DNA of 39,452 bases. Origin: Deltaproteobacteria bacterium. Lineage in GTDB: Bacteria; Desulfobacterota; Dissulfuribacteria; Dissulfuribacterales; QOAL01. The position numbers and the translations under genes were made by a program. Of this stretch, positions 16,485 through 26,480 are shown one piece after another. The notes beneath the pieces are model-generated. The model did not search any database and had not been told where the DNA came from. It worked only from the letters and a program-made list of their open reading frames with translations. The stretch lies in assembly GCA_027067775.1 (NCBI GenBank), contig JAMOVK010000072.1, positions 1 through 39,452 of the forward strand, in the 5' to 3' direction. Within the stretch, counting starts at the first letter, position 1, and each line of letters opens with the position of its first letter.

Positions 16485-17631
16485 GGCTCTTGAGCTGTTC
16501 TCCCTCCATTTCTGTCACATCAGAAAAAATCTCGCTATCGCAATTACATAGTTTTAACATAGACAGTGCAATTTCTTTGGCTGCATCAGGTTTTCCAAGC
16601 CCTTTTGAGCGTTTTCCCATTTCAACCAGACGGACAGGATCGCTCATCAGCGTTTCTATATTTGACGCCAAGGCTACTGCCCCTAAATCTCTTTCGTTAA
16701 AACAAAGGGCAGCACCTGCCTCACACAGGGTTTTAGCATTCAGGTCCTGATGACCATCAGCTGCATAAGGAAACGGTATGCATATAGCCGGCTTGCCAAC
16801 TGCTGTAATCTCTGCCAAGGTACTAGCACCTGCCCTGCAAATTATCAGATCAGCCCATGAGTACGCAATCCCTATTCTTTCAATAAATGACTCTACTTTC
16901 ACATTCATACCGCTCGATTTATAACTATCTGAAATAACATCTCTTTCTCGAGGACCTGTCTGATGGATGGCCTGAAACCTTAAACCTGACTGATGCATGA
17001 TTTTCAGGGCAGAACTCACAATCCTGTTAAGGCCTGTGGCTCCCTGACTGCCTCCAAGCACAAGTATCCTGAAATGCCTATAGGGATCAACATTGGTAGA
17101 CAGATCCATGGCATCTTCCAGTATCTGTCTCCTAATGGGATTACCAAGGCATTCCACCTTTTTACCCTTGAAATAACGAGAGGATCCCTGGAAGCTTGTG
17201 TAAATCCTATCTGCAAAACGGGCAGCCAGCTTGTTTGCAAGGCCTGGCAGATAATTTTGTTCATGTATTGCAGTTGGAATCCGAAGGATTTTTCCTGCCA
17301 GAAGCACTGGCCCTGAAACATACCCTCCTACACCGAGAACTATATCCGCCCTGAATCGCCTGATTGCGCTTACAGCCCTTGCCACCGATACAGGAAGGCT
17401 AAGTACTGCTGTAAACAGCCCTCCCAGGTTTCTGCCCTTGAGAGGACTGACATGAAGGATCTGATACTGCCAGGGCCTTTTGGAAAGTACCTTTTCTTCA
17501 ACTGGCCGACCAGTGCCTATCCACTTTACATGCAAAGGGCACATCGATGACAGCTCTTCAGCGATCGCAATACCCGGAAAGAGATGTCCTCCTGTTCCTC
17601 CACCTGCTATTAAAAGCCGTATTTCTTTCAT
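16477..17631 (-). CDS. murG: UDP-GlcNAc:lipid I N-acetylglucosaminyltransferase MurG
   Basis: This 384-residue peripheral membrane glycosyltransferase converts lipid I to lipid II. The donor/acceptor glycine loops are visible (LLIAGGGTGGHLFPGIAIAEEL near the N-terminus; LVLGGSQGATGLN in the middle), as are the HEQNYLPGLANK block and the UDP-GlcNAc site ICRAGASTLAEITAVGKPAICIPFPYAADGHQ. The last 25 or so residues extend a little beyond the usual end. The start overlaps murD by 4 bases. In most dcw clusters ftsW lies between murD and murG; here it is missing. Confidence 0.97.
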   Translation of the reverse strand: MKEIRLLIAGGGTGGHLFPGIAIAEELSSMCPLHVKWIGTGRPVEEKVLSKRPWQYQILHVSPLKGRNLGGLFTAVLSLPVSVARAVSAIRRFRADIVLGVGGYVSGPVLLAGKILRIPTAIHEQNYLPGLANKLAARFADRIYTSFQGSSRYFKGKKVECLGNPIRRQILEDAMDLSTNVDPYRHFRILVLGGSQGATGLNRIVSSALKIMHQSGLRFQAIHQTGPRERDVISDSYKSSGMNVKVESFIERIGIAYSWADLIICRAGASTLAEITAVGKPAICIPFPYAADGHQDLNAKTLCEAGAALCFNERDLGAVALASNIETLMSDPVRLVEMGKRSKGLGKPDAAKEIALSMLKLCNCDSEIFSDVTEMEGEQLKSHV

Positions 17632-19025
17632 CGCTCCTGGCCATATATCTTTTTCACAGCCTTTTTAAAGGCCATGCCCCGTTCCCTGTAGCTGGAAAAC
17701 ATGTCAAAACTTGCACATGCTGGAGAAAGCACGATTAAATCTCCTAGCTTGGCCATGGTTCTGGCCTTTCTTACCGCTTCTTCCATCACCGTTTCCCCGC
17801 AGGTACCCTGTATTACGCATATATTTTGAAAAAATCCATCAAGGCCGGAAGCCATTTCATGGGCAGACTCTCCCACAAGGACAACACCCTTTATCTGTGG
17901 ACCACATCCATTGCCCAGGGATGAAAGAACCTGGCCAAGTCGGGAAAAATCCTCTCCCTTTGCCCTGCCACCTGCAATCAACACCACCGGTCTTGACAAG
18001 CCACCAAGACCTGAAACAACAGCATGGAGGTTGGTGGCCTTAGAATCATCAAAATATGTTACGCCTTCAAAGACCCCTATCTCTTCCATTCTGTGAGAAG
18101 GAGATTCAAAATCAGAAAGGGCCTTTTCAATCAGCCCTGTGCCAACCCCTAAGACCTTGGCACTGACAGCAGCTGATGCCAAATTCTCCATGTTGTGCCT
18201 TCCCCTAAGAGTCCAATTAGACACATCAAACCTAAGATCTTTACCTAGTAAAGATATAGTAAGAGTAGAGCTTGACTCATCTATCAGCATATCCCTGAGA
18301 AAGACTCGATCGGCTACCGTCTTGAATTCTTCTGCACCTGGTCCCAGGACAGCCACTGAATCTTTTTCCTGAAAAGAAAAAAGATGCTCCTTTGCCCTTT
18401 TGTATTCTTCAACGCTGCCATGTCTGTCAATGTGGTCCGGAGCAACGTTAAGGCATACAGCAGCCTTAAATGCTGGCCTTTTGAGATCCAGGACAGAAAA
18501 ATCTGGAAAATATTCCAGTTGAAAACTGCTTATTTCCAGCACCCCACAGGTCCTGCCGTCATTTAAATGAAAAAGATCAAAAAGCGGAGGAGATATGTTC
18601 CCAGCCCTAACAACAGGAAGACCGCCTTTTTCCAAAATATGGCCGGTAAGAAGTGTAGTGGTGGTCTTGCCATTGGTGCCGGTAATTCCCACAAGCGGCC
18701 CCTTCCAGAGGCTCGAGGCGAGATACAATTCACCCACAACAGGGATGTCTTTCCTTACTGCATTGGTGACAACCATGTGATAAGGAGGCACGCCAGGACT
18801 CACCACAAGAAGTTCAAGGCTGCTGGGCACCTTCTGGCTGGAACAGGAGCCGATGGTTTCGATATCGTTTTGCCTGCACCATGATAGAAAATCTTTTTTC
18901 CATTCCTGTTCAGGCTTGTCGTCTATACATACAACATCCGCTCCTTGACTCCAGAGCCAGCGGGCTGCTGACATTCCAGCCTCGCCCAATCCAAGGATGC
19001 CTATGTAACGTTTTGCAAGATTCAA
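17628..19025 (-). CDS. murD: UDP-N-acetylmuramoyl-L-alanine-D-glutamate ligase MurD
   Basis: This 465-residue Mur ligase adds D-Glu. The ATP loop reads [19 protein letters not shown] at about residue 115; the later blocks VAPDHIDRHGSVEEY, SPSHRMEEI, YFDDSKATNLHAV and LSPACASFDMFSSYRERG are typical MurD features. It begins at TTG (19023-19025 complement), with the ribosome-binding sequence GAGGTAGG overlapping the mraY stop, so translation is likely coupled to mraY. It overlaps murG by 4 bases. Confidence 0.96.
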   Translation of the reverse strand: MNLAKRYIGILGLGEAGMSAARWLWSQGADVVCIDDKPEQEWKKDFLSWCRQNDIETIGSCSSQKVPSSLELLVVSPGVPPYHMVVTNAVRKDIPVVGELYLASSLWKGPLVGITGTNGKTTTTLLTGHILEKGGLPVVRAGNISPPLFDLFHLNDGRTCGVLEISSFQLEYFPDFSVLDLKRPAFKAAVCLNVAPDHIDRHGSVEEYKRAKEHLFSFQEKDSVAVLGPGAEEFKTVADRVFLRDMLIDESSSTLTISLLGKDLRFDVSNWTLRGRHNMENLASAAVSAKVLGVGTGLIEKALSDFESPSHRMEEIGVFEGVTYFDDSKATNLHAVVSGLGGLSRPVVLIAGGRAKGEDFSRLGQVLSSLGNGCGPQIKGVVLVGESAHEMASGLDGFFQNICVIQGTCGETVMEEAVRKARTMAKLGDLIVLSPACASFDMFSSYRERGMAFKKAVKKIYGQER

Positions 19026-19029
19026 AAAC

Positions 19030-20109
19030 CTACCTCAATTTAAGCGTGCTTATGGCCACAAGGCCAAGAAGCACCGAAATTATCCAAAACCTGACGATTA
19101 CCTTTGGCTCTGGCCAGCCCAGCATCTCAAAGTGATGATGCAGAGGAGCCATTTTAAAAATTCGCCTGCCCTTTGTCGCCTTAAAATATCCCACCTGCAT
19201 TAAAACTGAAACAGCCTCTGCAACAAATACCCCGCCTACAATAGCAAGCAGTATCTCCTGTTTTGACAATACAGCCACTATGCCAAGAATTCCTCCCATT
19301 GCAAGCGAACCAACGTCTCCCATGAAAATCTCTGCAGGATAACTGTTGTACCACAGAAAACCCAGCCCGGCCCCTACCATGGCTCCACAAAAGACAGAAA
19401 GCTCGCCTACACCTGGCACATAGGGTATCTGCAGATACTGGGCAAGCCCTGAATGTCCTGCCAGATAGCAAAAAAGCGTATAAACTGCAGATGAGATAAC
19501 AAATGGGCCGGTGGCAAGACCATCAAGTCCATCTGTCAGGTTGACCGCATTGGAAGAGCCTGCCACAACCAAAAAGGCAAAAAAGATGTAAAATAGTCCA
19601 AGATCAGGACGCAGGTTCTTAAAAAAAGGCACACTCAGCCTGGTGTCCCAATGGCCGCTCTTTATAAGAATTACAGCACACACACAGACCAAAACGGCCT
19701 GGATGGCAAGCTTCCACCTTCCTGCAAGCCCGGCACTGCTCTTTTTGCGTATCTTAAGCCAGTCGTCATAAAAGCCTATGGCTGCAAAGCCAACCAGTAT
19801 TATCATGCACACCCAGATATAAAGGTTGGTAAGATCGGCCCAAAGAAAAGTTGACGAAATAATGGCAAAGTTTATGAGCAGCCCTCCCATGCTTGGAGTA
19901 CCGGTCTTTTTCAGATGGCTTTTGGGGCCATCATCCCTTACAACCTGACCAAACTGCAATTCCTTGATCTTATTAATAAACCATGGGCCAAGAAACAGGG
20001 TTATGGCAAGGGCAGTCACGGCAGCGTATATGGTGCGAAAGGTTATGTACCTAAAGACATTCAGGACCTGAAAATGAACATGCAAGGGGTATAGCAAATG
20101 ATAAAGCAT
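19030..20109 (-). CDS. mraY: Phospho-N-acetylmuramoyl-pentapeptide transferase MraY
   Basis: This 359-residue integral membrane enzyme makes lipid I from UDP-MurNAc-pentapeptide and undecaprenyl phosphate. It has about ten hydrophobic segments and the family motifs [43 protein letters not shown] and the histidine motif [24 protein letters not shown]. Length matches E. coli MraY (360). Its ATG overlaps the TGA of the murE-murF gene by one base (TGATG). Confidence 0.98.
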   Translation of the reverse strand: MLYHLLYPLHVHFQVLNVFRYITFRTIYAAVTALAITLFLGPWFINKIKELQFGQVVRDDGPKSHLKKTGTPSMGGLLINFAIISSTFLWADLTNLYIWVCMIILVGFAAIGFYDDWLKIRKKSSAGLAGRWKLAIQAVLVCVCAVILIKSGHWDTRLSVPFFKNLRPDLGLFYIFFAFLVVAGSSNAVNLTDGLDGLATGPFVISSAVYTLFCYLAGHSGLAQYLQIPYVPGVGELSVFCGAMVGAGLGFLWYNSYPAEIFMGDVGSLAMGGILGIVAVLSKQEILLAIVGGVFVAEAVSVLMQVGYFKATKGRRIFKMAPLHHHFEMLGWPEPKVIVRFWIISVLLGLVAISTLKLR

Positions 20110-23051
20110 CAGGCTTCCTCCACCAACCTGTTTCTTATGGCAAAGGCCACCTTCTCAAGCCCAACTCCTCTTGAACCCTTTAAAAGCACAACCCTTTTTG
20201 TTCCGTTAAAAAAACATCCTTTGTCTTCCATAAGATAGGAGAGTGCATCCATGGCATTTTCAAATGTAACTATTTTTTTTGAAGAAAGGCCTGATTCCAT
20301 GGCTCCAGAGGCTATTTTATTTGCCATGGCACCAACTGCCAAAAGTACCTTTGGGTCAAGTTGTGCTGCCTTTCTGCCAAGCTCCAAGTGATATCTTTCT
20401 GCATCCTTGCCAAGTTCCAGCATGTCTCCAAGGACCAGGTTTTTACCATATGAACCCGGCAATCTGTCAACGAAGTCTAAGGCAGCTTCCATAGAGGCAG
20501 GATTTGCATTGTAGGTATCATCAACAATTATCCAGCCCGACACCTCCTCCATATTCAGACGCCCCTTTGGAGGACTGCAATGCAAGATACCCTGGGCAAC
20601 ATCTTCGGTAGATATCCCAAAGGCCATTCCAGAGGCAACGGCAGCAGCGATGTTCAGGATGTTCACCTTGCCGTGAAGTCTGGATTCTACTTCTACCTCT
20701 GTCCCCTCCACATCCAGGGTCAAAAACAATCCTTGAGGTCTGTCAATCCAGTGCTTCACCAAAACAACATGGCCAACCTTGACATGTCTAGCCCTTTTCA
20801 TGTCAGTGCCAAAACCCCAGATATTTGCCGCCTTGGTCCTTTTGAGATTTTCAACCACCAGTTCGTCATCAAGGTTGCAGACAGCCGTGCCCTTCTCGGG
20901 CAAACATTCAAAAACAAAACCCTTTTCAAATGCAATGTTTTCTATAGTTCCTAGACCTTCCAGATGAACCGGCCTGATACAGGTGATAAGCCCCACCTCG
21001 GGACTGGCTATCTGGCACAGTCGCTCAATCTCACCTGGAAGGTTTGTTCCCATCTCCAGCACAGCCCACTCGGTTCCTGGCGTCATTGAAAAAATGGTAA
21101 GGGGAAGGCCTATGAGATTATTGTAGTTCCCCATTGTGGCACCGGTGCGGAATGCTGTTGACAGTACAGAATGGACCAGCTCCTTGGTTGTTGTCTTTCC
21201 ACAACTTCCAGTTATGGCCAGGGTCTTCATACCTAGAAATCTTCGATACCATGAGGCAAACTCTCCCAAGGCGTAGAGGGTGTTGTTTACCATAACAACC
21301 GGAGCATCTGTCCCTTTAAAACAGCCCTTTTCACAGACGGCACCTGCTGCCCCCCTTTCCAGTGCCTGGGCAACAAAGCTGTTTCCATCAAAGCGCTCTC
21401 CCCTAACAGCCCAAAAAAGCGCATTCTGACCTATGGTCCTGCTGTCTGTAGATATTGAGCTGAAAGAGACAAACTGGAAATCCTCATGGCAGCTGCCACC
21501 AGTAGCCCTGCAAACATTTCTCAATACCGGACAGCCTTTACCGGGGCTGTCTTTTGGGAAACCAGCCCCCAAGGCCAAATCAAGACCTTTTTTAAGCACC
21601 TCCCTATCGTCAAAAGGGAACTTTTGTTTTCCAATCATCTGATAATCTTCGTGACCCTTACCTGCCACAAGCAATATATCCCCAGGCCTTGCCTGGGAAC
21701 ACGCCCAGTATATAGCTTCTTTCCGATCTTCAATAACCCGCACCTTGGACAAGAGATTACCTCTTATGCCTGCAAGCATCTCATCTATTATCGTAGAGGG
21801 ATCTTCAGTACGAGGATTGTCAGAGGTAAACACGACAAGATCTGAAAGACGAGCAGAAGTAGCAGCCATCTCCGGCCTTTTTCCCCTGTCCCTATCTCCG
21901 CCGCAACCTATGACGGTTATGATACGCCCATGCTTTCTCACCTCGGAAAGGGCCTTAAGAACACTGCTCACAGCATCTGGAGTGTGGGCATAGTCAACAA
22001 GGGCCGTCACCTTGGCATCCACCACCCGTTCTAATCTGCCGGGTATGTTTCTTATGGACTCCACACCTCTTTTTACAGCCCATGAGGGAACACCAAGCGC
22101 CAAGGCCACGGCAGCAGAGGCGAGAATGTTTTGCAGGTTGTGCCTTCCAAGAAGAGGGGAATCTATCTCTATGAGCTCTTCACCGTAGTGGATTTTGGCC
22201 TTGATACCCCCTTGACCCAGATGGATATCCTCGGGAAAGACATCTGCCTGATGCGGGATCTCTCCATAAGAGATCTTGCTGCCAGAAACAGACTGCCACA
22301 GCCTTTTTCCATAGGAATCGTCAACATTTATTACGCATCTTTGAGCCTTGTCTTCCCAAAAAAGTTGTGCCTTGGCATTGAAGTAGCTTTCAATCCCTTT
22401 GTGATAATCTAGGTGATCCCTAGTCAGGTTGGTAAACAAGGCCGCTGAAAACCTGCATCCCTCAACCCTACCCTGATCAAGTGCGTGGGACGAGACCTCT
22501 GCAACAAGATACTCCACCCCTCTGTCTAACGCCTTTTTTAAAAAGGCATGAAAGGCAACGCAGTCAGGGGTGGTCAGCTCGGCCTCCATCTCTTCCCGGC
22601 CTATTCTCTGACAAATGGTTCCGGAAACTGCTGTATTTTTTCCCCATGCAGCAAGTATTGCCTCTATAAGATATGAACATGTGGTCTTGCCGTTTGTGCC
22701 GGTAATACCAATAACCTCAAGACCATGACTTGGCATATTGAAAAACGCATGGGCCAGTCTGCCTGCCGAATATCTGATATCAGGAGTAGACAGAAGAACT
22801 ATGTCTTGGGGCAGATGTGACTTTACGGATTCAAGCCGCTCTTGAGGTATGAGTATGGCTGAAGCGCCTCTTTCTAAGGCATCCCCTATGAAACGACATC
22901 CGTGGACCTTCGTTCCTGGAAGGGCCATAAACAGGCCACCAGGAACTATCTTTCTTGAATCCACAGCCAGGGAAGTAACTTCTTCTGATCCGCTTCCTTG
23001 TACCAGGATAATGGGAACTTTCGCTGTCTGAAGCAACCTTGACAGTTTCAT
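20109..23051 (-). CDS. murE-murF: MurE-MurF fusion: meso-DAP-adding ligase fused to D-Ala-D-Ala-adding ligase
   Basis: One uninterrupted frame encodes two complete Mur ligases, 980 residues from the chosen ATG. The MurE half (about 1-498) has the ATP loop [10 protein letters not shown] at 115-124, the UDP-substrate block [15 protein letters not shown] and the DNPR motif at 411-414, which in MurE recognises meso-diaminopimelate. After a short linker the MurF half (about 515-980) has STDSRTI, the ATP loop ITGSCGKTT at 613-621, and [12 protein letters not shown]. Both halves are full length, so this is a true fusion performing consecutive steps (tripeptide, then pentapeptide). A TTG at 23147 opens the frame 32 residues earlier, overlapping the ftsI-like gene, but the ATG matches the MurE N-terminus (KLSRLL). 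Similar fusions are known in Bordetella. Confidence 0.95.
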   Translation of the reverse strand: MKLSRLLQTAKVPIILVQGSGSEEVTSLAVDSRKIVPGGLFMALPGTKVHGCRFIGDALERGASAILIPQERLESVKSHLPQDIVLLSTPDIRYSAGRLAHAFFNMPSHGLEVIGITGTNGKTTCSYLIEAILAAWGKNTAVSGTICQRIGREEMEAELTTPDCVAFHAFLKKALDRGVEYLVAEVSSHALDQGRVEGCRFSAALFTNLTRDHLDYHKGIESYFNAKAQLFWEDKAQRCVINVDDSYGKRLWQSVSGSKISYGEIPHQADVFPEDIHLGQGGIKAKIHYGEELIEIDSPLLGRHNLQNILASAAVALALGVPSWAVKRGVESIRNIPGRLERVVDAKVTALVDYAHTPDAVSSVLKALSEVRKHGRIITVIGCGGDRDRGKRPEMAATSARLSDLVVFTSDNPRTEDPSTIIDEMLAGIRGNLLSKVRVIEDRKEAIYWACSQARPGDILLVAGKGHEDYQMIGKQKFPFDDREVLKKGLDLALGAGFPKDSPGKGCPVLRNVCRATGGSCHEDFQFVSFSSISTDSRTIGQNALFWAVRGERFDGNSFVAQALERGAAGAVCEKGCFKGTDAPVVMVNNTLYALGEFASWYRRFLGMKTLAITGSCGKTTTKELVHSVLSTAFRTGATMGNYNNLIGLPLTIFSMTPGTEWAVLEMGTNLPGEIERLCQIASPEVGLITCIRPVHLEGLGTIENIAFEKGFVFECLPEKGTAVCNLDDELVVENLKRTKAANIWGFGTDMKRARHVKVGHVVLVKHWIDRPQGLFLTLDVEGTEVEVESRLHGKVNILNIAAAVASGMAFGISTEDVAQGILHCSPPKGRLNMEEVSGWIIVDDTYNANPASMEAALDFVDRLPGSYGKNLVLGDMLELGKDAERYHLELGRKAAQLDPKVLLAVGAMANKIASGAMESGLSSKKIVTFENAMDALSYLMEDKGCFFNGTKRVVLLKGSRGVGLEKVAFAIRNRLVEEA

Positions 23052-23121
23052 TCGGTTTTGATGAGTCTCACTATATAATTTTATTTTTTCAAAAGATGCG
23101 GCCGAAAAAAACCTGATCCAA

Positions 23122-24771
23122 TTATGCAGGACCTTTTTCACACACAATTACACACTCTTGACTGCTAACTATCCTGCGACCAGGCTTGGGGTACTGATCC
23201 TTTACCTTGCCAGTGCCAGAGATACGGATCTTCATTCCGAGACGACCAGCCACCTCCAGAGCACTCCTAATAGACATTCCCCTCAAATCGGGCATGATCC
23301 ATGGACGGATCTCGTTCTTTTGGACCACCCTTGAGCTATTACCAGGAACCTGGCGATCCTTGGCAAACCTATAACGGGCCCCAAGGGCCATGGCCCCCTT
23401 TTTTGCAAGTACTGCCATCCTGCCCAATGTTCCTCTGCGTTGAGAGGGGGTATATTTAGCATCAAACAACACACTAATATAACTGATTTTCGGTTTGTCT
23501 GCAGGCCAAAATCCAAGCCCCACCACCTGAAATTTCCCAGAATCCGAAGGCCAATAGGCAGCTACAGAAGGGCCGCTCTCATCTCCGAATACCGATAACA
23601 TGAATCTGTGTGTTTGTTTACCAAACAATCTGGATGATGCCGGCTCATCCGAACCTTTTTGGCCCAAATCATTCATTGCAATGTGAGGCCGCACAGGTCC
23701 GCTGTTCTTAAGCAAGGCCGTATAGGCCGAAAGGAGCTGAATAGGGGTTGAATTTGCCGTTGATGAAATGACGCGGGTAACGTTGCCTGAAAGCATTGTT
23801 GGCAACCCGCCTTGTCTTTCTTCAGGAAGATCAATTCCCGTTTGTTGCCCAAAACCCAAATTGATGAGACGGGTAAGCATGTCTTGATGAAATTCTAGAC
23901 CATCCAATTCTTCTTCCTGCAGACAAGTCCATATGGCTGCATCTTCTGAGAAATTGTGCCAGTGCCACCTTCCTACCTTTACTATGGGGTTGTCATCTTT
24001 TTGCAAAAGCCATAGAAGATCCCTGTTTACCTGCCTGACATCGTCTTTCACTTGAGCCTGATCTGACAACCTAGTCTTCAACCTTAAATCCATAATCTCC
24101 TCAAGGGCTATGGTCACCATTACAGGCCAAGGATTTACCAGACCACTGATAGCCAAGTTGATATTTTGGTCTGAATGAATTGATCCGTCCCTGTTATTCA
24201 CACTTGTCATGGCAAGTATTTGGCCAGTCTCTACGTCCATAAGCACCAGGGAACCTGCATTAGCGTGCAGCCTTTTCATCTGCCATATCAAGTTTTCCCT
24301 GCTTTGGGTCTGAAGATTTTTGTCAATGGAAAGGACAAGGGGATCCTGCCAATCCCCCTGTCCGCCATTGGAAGAGAGGAGAAAATTGTCATAGATGTAC
24401 TCTATGCCTTCAAGCCCGCGCCCGTAACGGTCTATATAACCAATAACATCATCCAAAAGTCCCTTGTAGGGTCTGATGCGAACAGCACCTCTTTGAGGAT
24501 CTTCTTTTGAGATGCACAAGATGGTACCCGTCCTGTCAACAATTGGACGCCTTTTAAGGATACGCCTGGTAAGCGGTGATGCAGCGGAAAAAGAAGCGCC
24601 AGGGGCAAGAGTTGGGCTGTCTAGATGCTGCTGTTCAGACACCCTCTCCCCGAAACAGCCTGAAAGACACAGACTGATTAGAAAAAGGACCACCACTAGG
24701 TTGAAAGTCTGGTCCTTTTTCCTAAACTCCCCATCTCTAGCAATAATCCCGCCCCTGACAAACTGTTTCAC
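23122..24771 (-). CDS. FtsI/PBP2x-like lipoprotein lacking all transpeptidase catalytic motifs
   Basis: This 549-residue protein is in the ftsI position and keeps class B PBP landmarks: RPIVDRTG (76-82), GRGLEGIE (117-124), PLVLSIDKNLQ, LVLMDVETGQILAM (175-188), LGFGQQTGIDLPEE (305-318), STPIQLLSAYTAL and a C-terminal PASTA-like segment (about 493-545). The catalytic motifs are absent: EPGSTFK is replaced by NPWPVMV (213-219), the SxN site by SED (275-277), and the KTG region by GDESGPSV (396-403). The pedestal between DRTG and GLEGIE is much shorter than in FtsI. The N-terminus is a lipoprotein signal: basic region, VVVLFLISLCLSGC, with lipobox LSGC and Cys39. The GTG start has GGAG 8 bases upstream. 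The frame is intact and lies between ftsL and murE, so a maintained pseudoenzyme is more likely than decay. Confidence 0.85.
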   Translation of the reverse strand: MKQFVRGGIIARDGEFRKKDQTFNLVVVLFLISLCLSGCFGERVSEQQHLDSPTLAPGASFSAASPLTRRILKRRPIVDRTGTILCISKEDPQRGAVRIRPYKGLLDDVIGYIDRYGRGLEGIEYIYDNFLLSSNGGQGDWQDPLVLSIDKNLQTQSRENLIWQMKRLHANAGSLVLMDVETGQILAMTSVNNRDGSIHSDQNINLAISGLVNPWPVMVTIALEEIMDLRLKTRLSDQAQVKDDVRQVNRDLLWLLQKDDNPIVKVGRWHWHNFSEDAAIWTCLQEEELDGLEFHQDMLTRLINLGFGQQTGIDLPEERQGGLPTMLSGNVTRVISSTANSTPIQLLSAYTALLKNSGPVRPHIAMNDLGQKGSDEPASSRLFGKQTHRFMLSVFGDESGPSVAAYWPSDSGKFQVVGLGFWPADKPKISYISVLFDAKYTPSQRRGTLGRMAVLAKKGAMALGARYRFAKDRQVPGNSSRVVQKNEIRPWIMPDLRGMSIRSALEVAGRLGMKIRISGTGKVKDQYPKPGRRIVSSQECVIVCEKGPA

Positions 24772-24775
24772 TATT

Positions 24776-25126
24776 TTACTCCGGCAACGTAATTATTTGA
24801 TTTTCTCCTGGCGGTCTAAGCCCCAGTCTCCTGCCTATCTTTGCCAAAGTGGCCTTGGAAGTTATGTTATCAAGCTGTCTGTTAAGCTGTTTATTTTCAT
24901 ATTGGAGGGCAGAATACCTCTGTTCAAGTGCACTTATATCATTTGCAACACTTTTAACCTTATAGGAGGTATAAACAGAAAGAGCTAAGAATAGGATCAG
25001 CAAAAGAAAGGACAAAATGCCCCTAAAAGACGAATGAAAGAGTCGGGAACCTGAAGAAGTTCCAACACGCCTTGGCGTATAACCTCTTTTCTGCGGCATT
25101 CTTATGGTAGCTGATTTGATGGTCAT
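24776..25126 (-). CDS. ftsL: Cell division protein FtsL
   Basis: This 116-residue small bitopic protein has a basic cytoplasmic part of about 33 residues, one membrane segment (ILSFLLLILFLALSVYTSY) and a periplasmic heptad-type coiled coil (VANDISALEQRYSALQYENKQLNRQLDNI), ending in GRRLGLRPP, the typical FtsL C-terminal motif. FtsL pairs with FtsB and FtsQ to activate FtsWI. It overlaps rsmH by 4 bases and precedes the ftsI-like gene by 4 bases. Primary sequence is poorly conserved in this family; the call relies on topology and position. Confidence 0.85.
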   Translation of the reverse strand: MTIKSATIRMPQKRGYTPRRVGTSSGSRLFHSSFRGILSFLLLILFLALSVYTSYKVKSVANDISALEQRYSALQYENKQLNRQLDNITSKATLAKIGRRLGLRPPGENQIITLPE

Positions 25127-26064
25127 TTCCCTACCTCCGTGACCTGCATAACTCTTTGTGCCACCCTGAGTTTGGCACTTCTTGACCTGGGGTTGGAGGT
25201 TATCTCATCCCTAGAAGGCCTGACGGGTCTCTTGGTAACCACCTCAAGTTCTTTACAACCCCTAAAAAAATGTTTGACTATACGATCTTCCAAGGAATGG
25301 AAGCTTATTACGCATATACGGCCACCAGGACTTAACACCCTGTAAGATGCCTCTAAGGCACAAGTCAAATTTTCGAACTCCCTATTTATTGCAATTCTAA
25401 TGGCCTGGAAGGTCCTGGTTGCAGGGTGGATCTTTCTGGGATGAAATCTCTTGGGGATAGCCTCCTTAACTATAGTGGCCAGTTCCAGGGTGGAAAAGAT
25501 TGGCCTGTCTTGCCTTTTGGCAACTATTGCAGCAGCTATCTTTTTGGCCCATGGTTCTTCTCCGTAAAGCTGAATAAGTTGGACAAGCCTGTCTTCCGGG
25601 AGTTTATTTATCATATCCGATGCGAGAATCGTGGTACTCCTATCCATTCTCATGTCAAGGGGCTCGTCACGCATAAAACTGAATCCCCGTCCGCTTTCAT
25701 CCAGCTGAAAAGAAGACAATCCCAGATCCATAATAATTCCATCTACTTGAGTTACACCCTCTTCTGACAAAACTACTTCCAGATTGCTAAAGTTGGACTG
25801 GTAAAAGGATATCTTGGATTCAAATGGCTCCAGTCTCATCTTTGCAAGCTCAAGGGCCTCTTCATCCCAGTCAAGGGCAATGACACGTTCTATATCAGGG
25901 TATGCTTGGAGCAGGGCCTTGGTATGCCCCCCAAGCCCCAAGGTTGCATCCAAGTAGACTCCACCTTTTTTGGGAACAAGATTGCCAAGGACCTCTTTGA
26001 CAAGGACCGGAGTATGAATGCTATCAAGCCTATAATCCGATGCCGTATTCCTTGATGATATCAT
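25123..26064 (-). CDS. rsmH: 16S rRNA m4C1402 methyltransferase RsmH (MraW)
   Basis: This SAM-dependent methyltransferase modifies C1402 in the decoding centre of 16S rRNA. Family blocks are HTPVLVKEVL near the start, the SAM loop YLDATLGLGGHTKALL, DGIIMDLGLSSFQLD, GFSFMRDEPLDMRMD, HPATRTFQAIRIAINREF and ICVISFHSLEDRIVKHFF. Several ATG codons lie at the start inside the mraZ end; the one at 26064 gives 313 residues, the size of the E. coli enzyme, with a modest GAG upstream, while 26079 is also possible. It is the second gene of the dcw operon. Confidence 0.96.
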   Translation of the reverse strand: MISSRNTASDYRLDSIHTPVLVKEVLGNLVPKKGGVYLDATLGLGGHTKALLQAYPDIERVIALDWDEEALELAKMRLEPFESKISFYQSNFSNLEVVLSEEGVTQVDGIIMDLGLSSFQLDESGRGFSFMRDEPLDMRMDRSTTILASDMINKLPEDRLVQLIQLYGEEPWAKKIAAAIVAKRQDRPIFSTLELATIVKEAIPKRFHPRKIHPATRTFQAIRIAINREFENLTCALEASYRVLSPGGRICVISFHSLEDRIVKHFFRGCKELEVVTKRPVRPSRDEITSNPRSRSAKLRVAQRVMQVTEVGK

Positions 26065-26479
26065 CGCTAATCTCATCAAAATTGTCCCTCGTCTCTATCA
26101 GCTGGTTCTCCAAGAGTTCTCTACTCCAGATCTCGAAATAGGTAAGCATGCCAACAACGACAACTTCCTTCTTTATTTCAGCACCTTCCCTGAGATGGGC
26201 TGGCAGAAGGATGCGACCTTGACCATCCAGATTACACTCAACGGCAGCTCCAAGAAGATATCGCTTAAAAGCCAGGACCTTCGGAGGGCCAAACCTAAAC
26301 CGTGTGAATTGTTCCTCTACCCGATTCCATTCCTCAACAGGGTAGGCGGCAAGACAGTTGGGCAGATTGGTGACGATAAGCCTGCTATCGTACTTGGTTT
26401 TGAGTACATCCCTAAATCGTGCCGGAATGCTCAGTCGACCCTTAGAATCAAGATTATGGGTCGATCTGCCACGGAACAT
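26030..26479 (-). CDS. mraZ: Transcriptional regulator MraZ
   Basis: This 149-residue protein contains two SpoVT-AbrB-like half-domains. The first has the motif NLDSKGRLSIPARFRD (about 10-25), the second CNLDGQGRILLPAHLRE (about 80-96), with DxxGR in each. MraZ forms a ring and binds direct repeats upstream of its own gene to repress the dcw operon. Here four such repeats lie immediately upstream. Length is close to E. coli MraZ (152). Its end overlaps rsmH. Confidence 0.97.
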   Translation of the reverse strand: MFRGRSTHNLDSKGRLSIPARFRDVLKTKYDSRLIVTNLPNCLAAYPVEEWNRVEEQFTRFRFGPPKVLAFKRYLLGAAVECNLDGQGRILLPAHLREGAEIKKEVVVVGMLTYFEIWSRELLENQLIETRDNFDEISDDIIKEYGIGL

Positions 26480-26480
26480 T

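Noticed and set aside
23122-24771. The ftsI-like gene as a decayed pseudogene
   Set aside because: The frame is intact over 549 codons, the start has a good ribosome-binding site, the lipoprotein signal is well formed and non-catalytic motifs are conserved, which is not expected of random decay.
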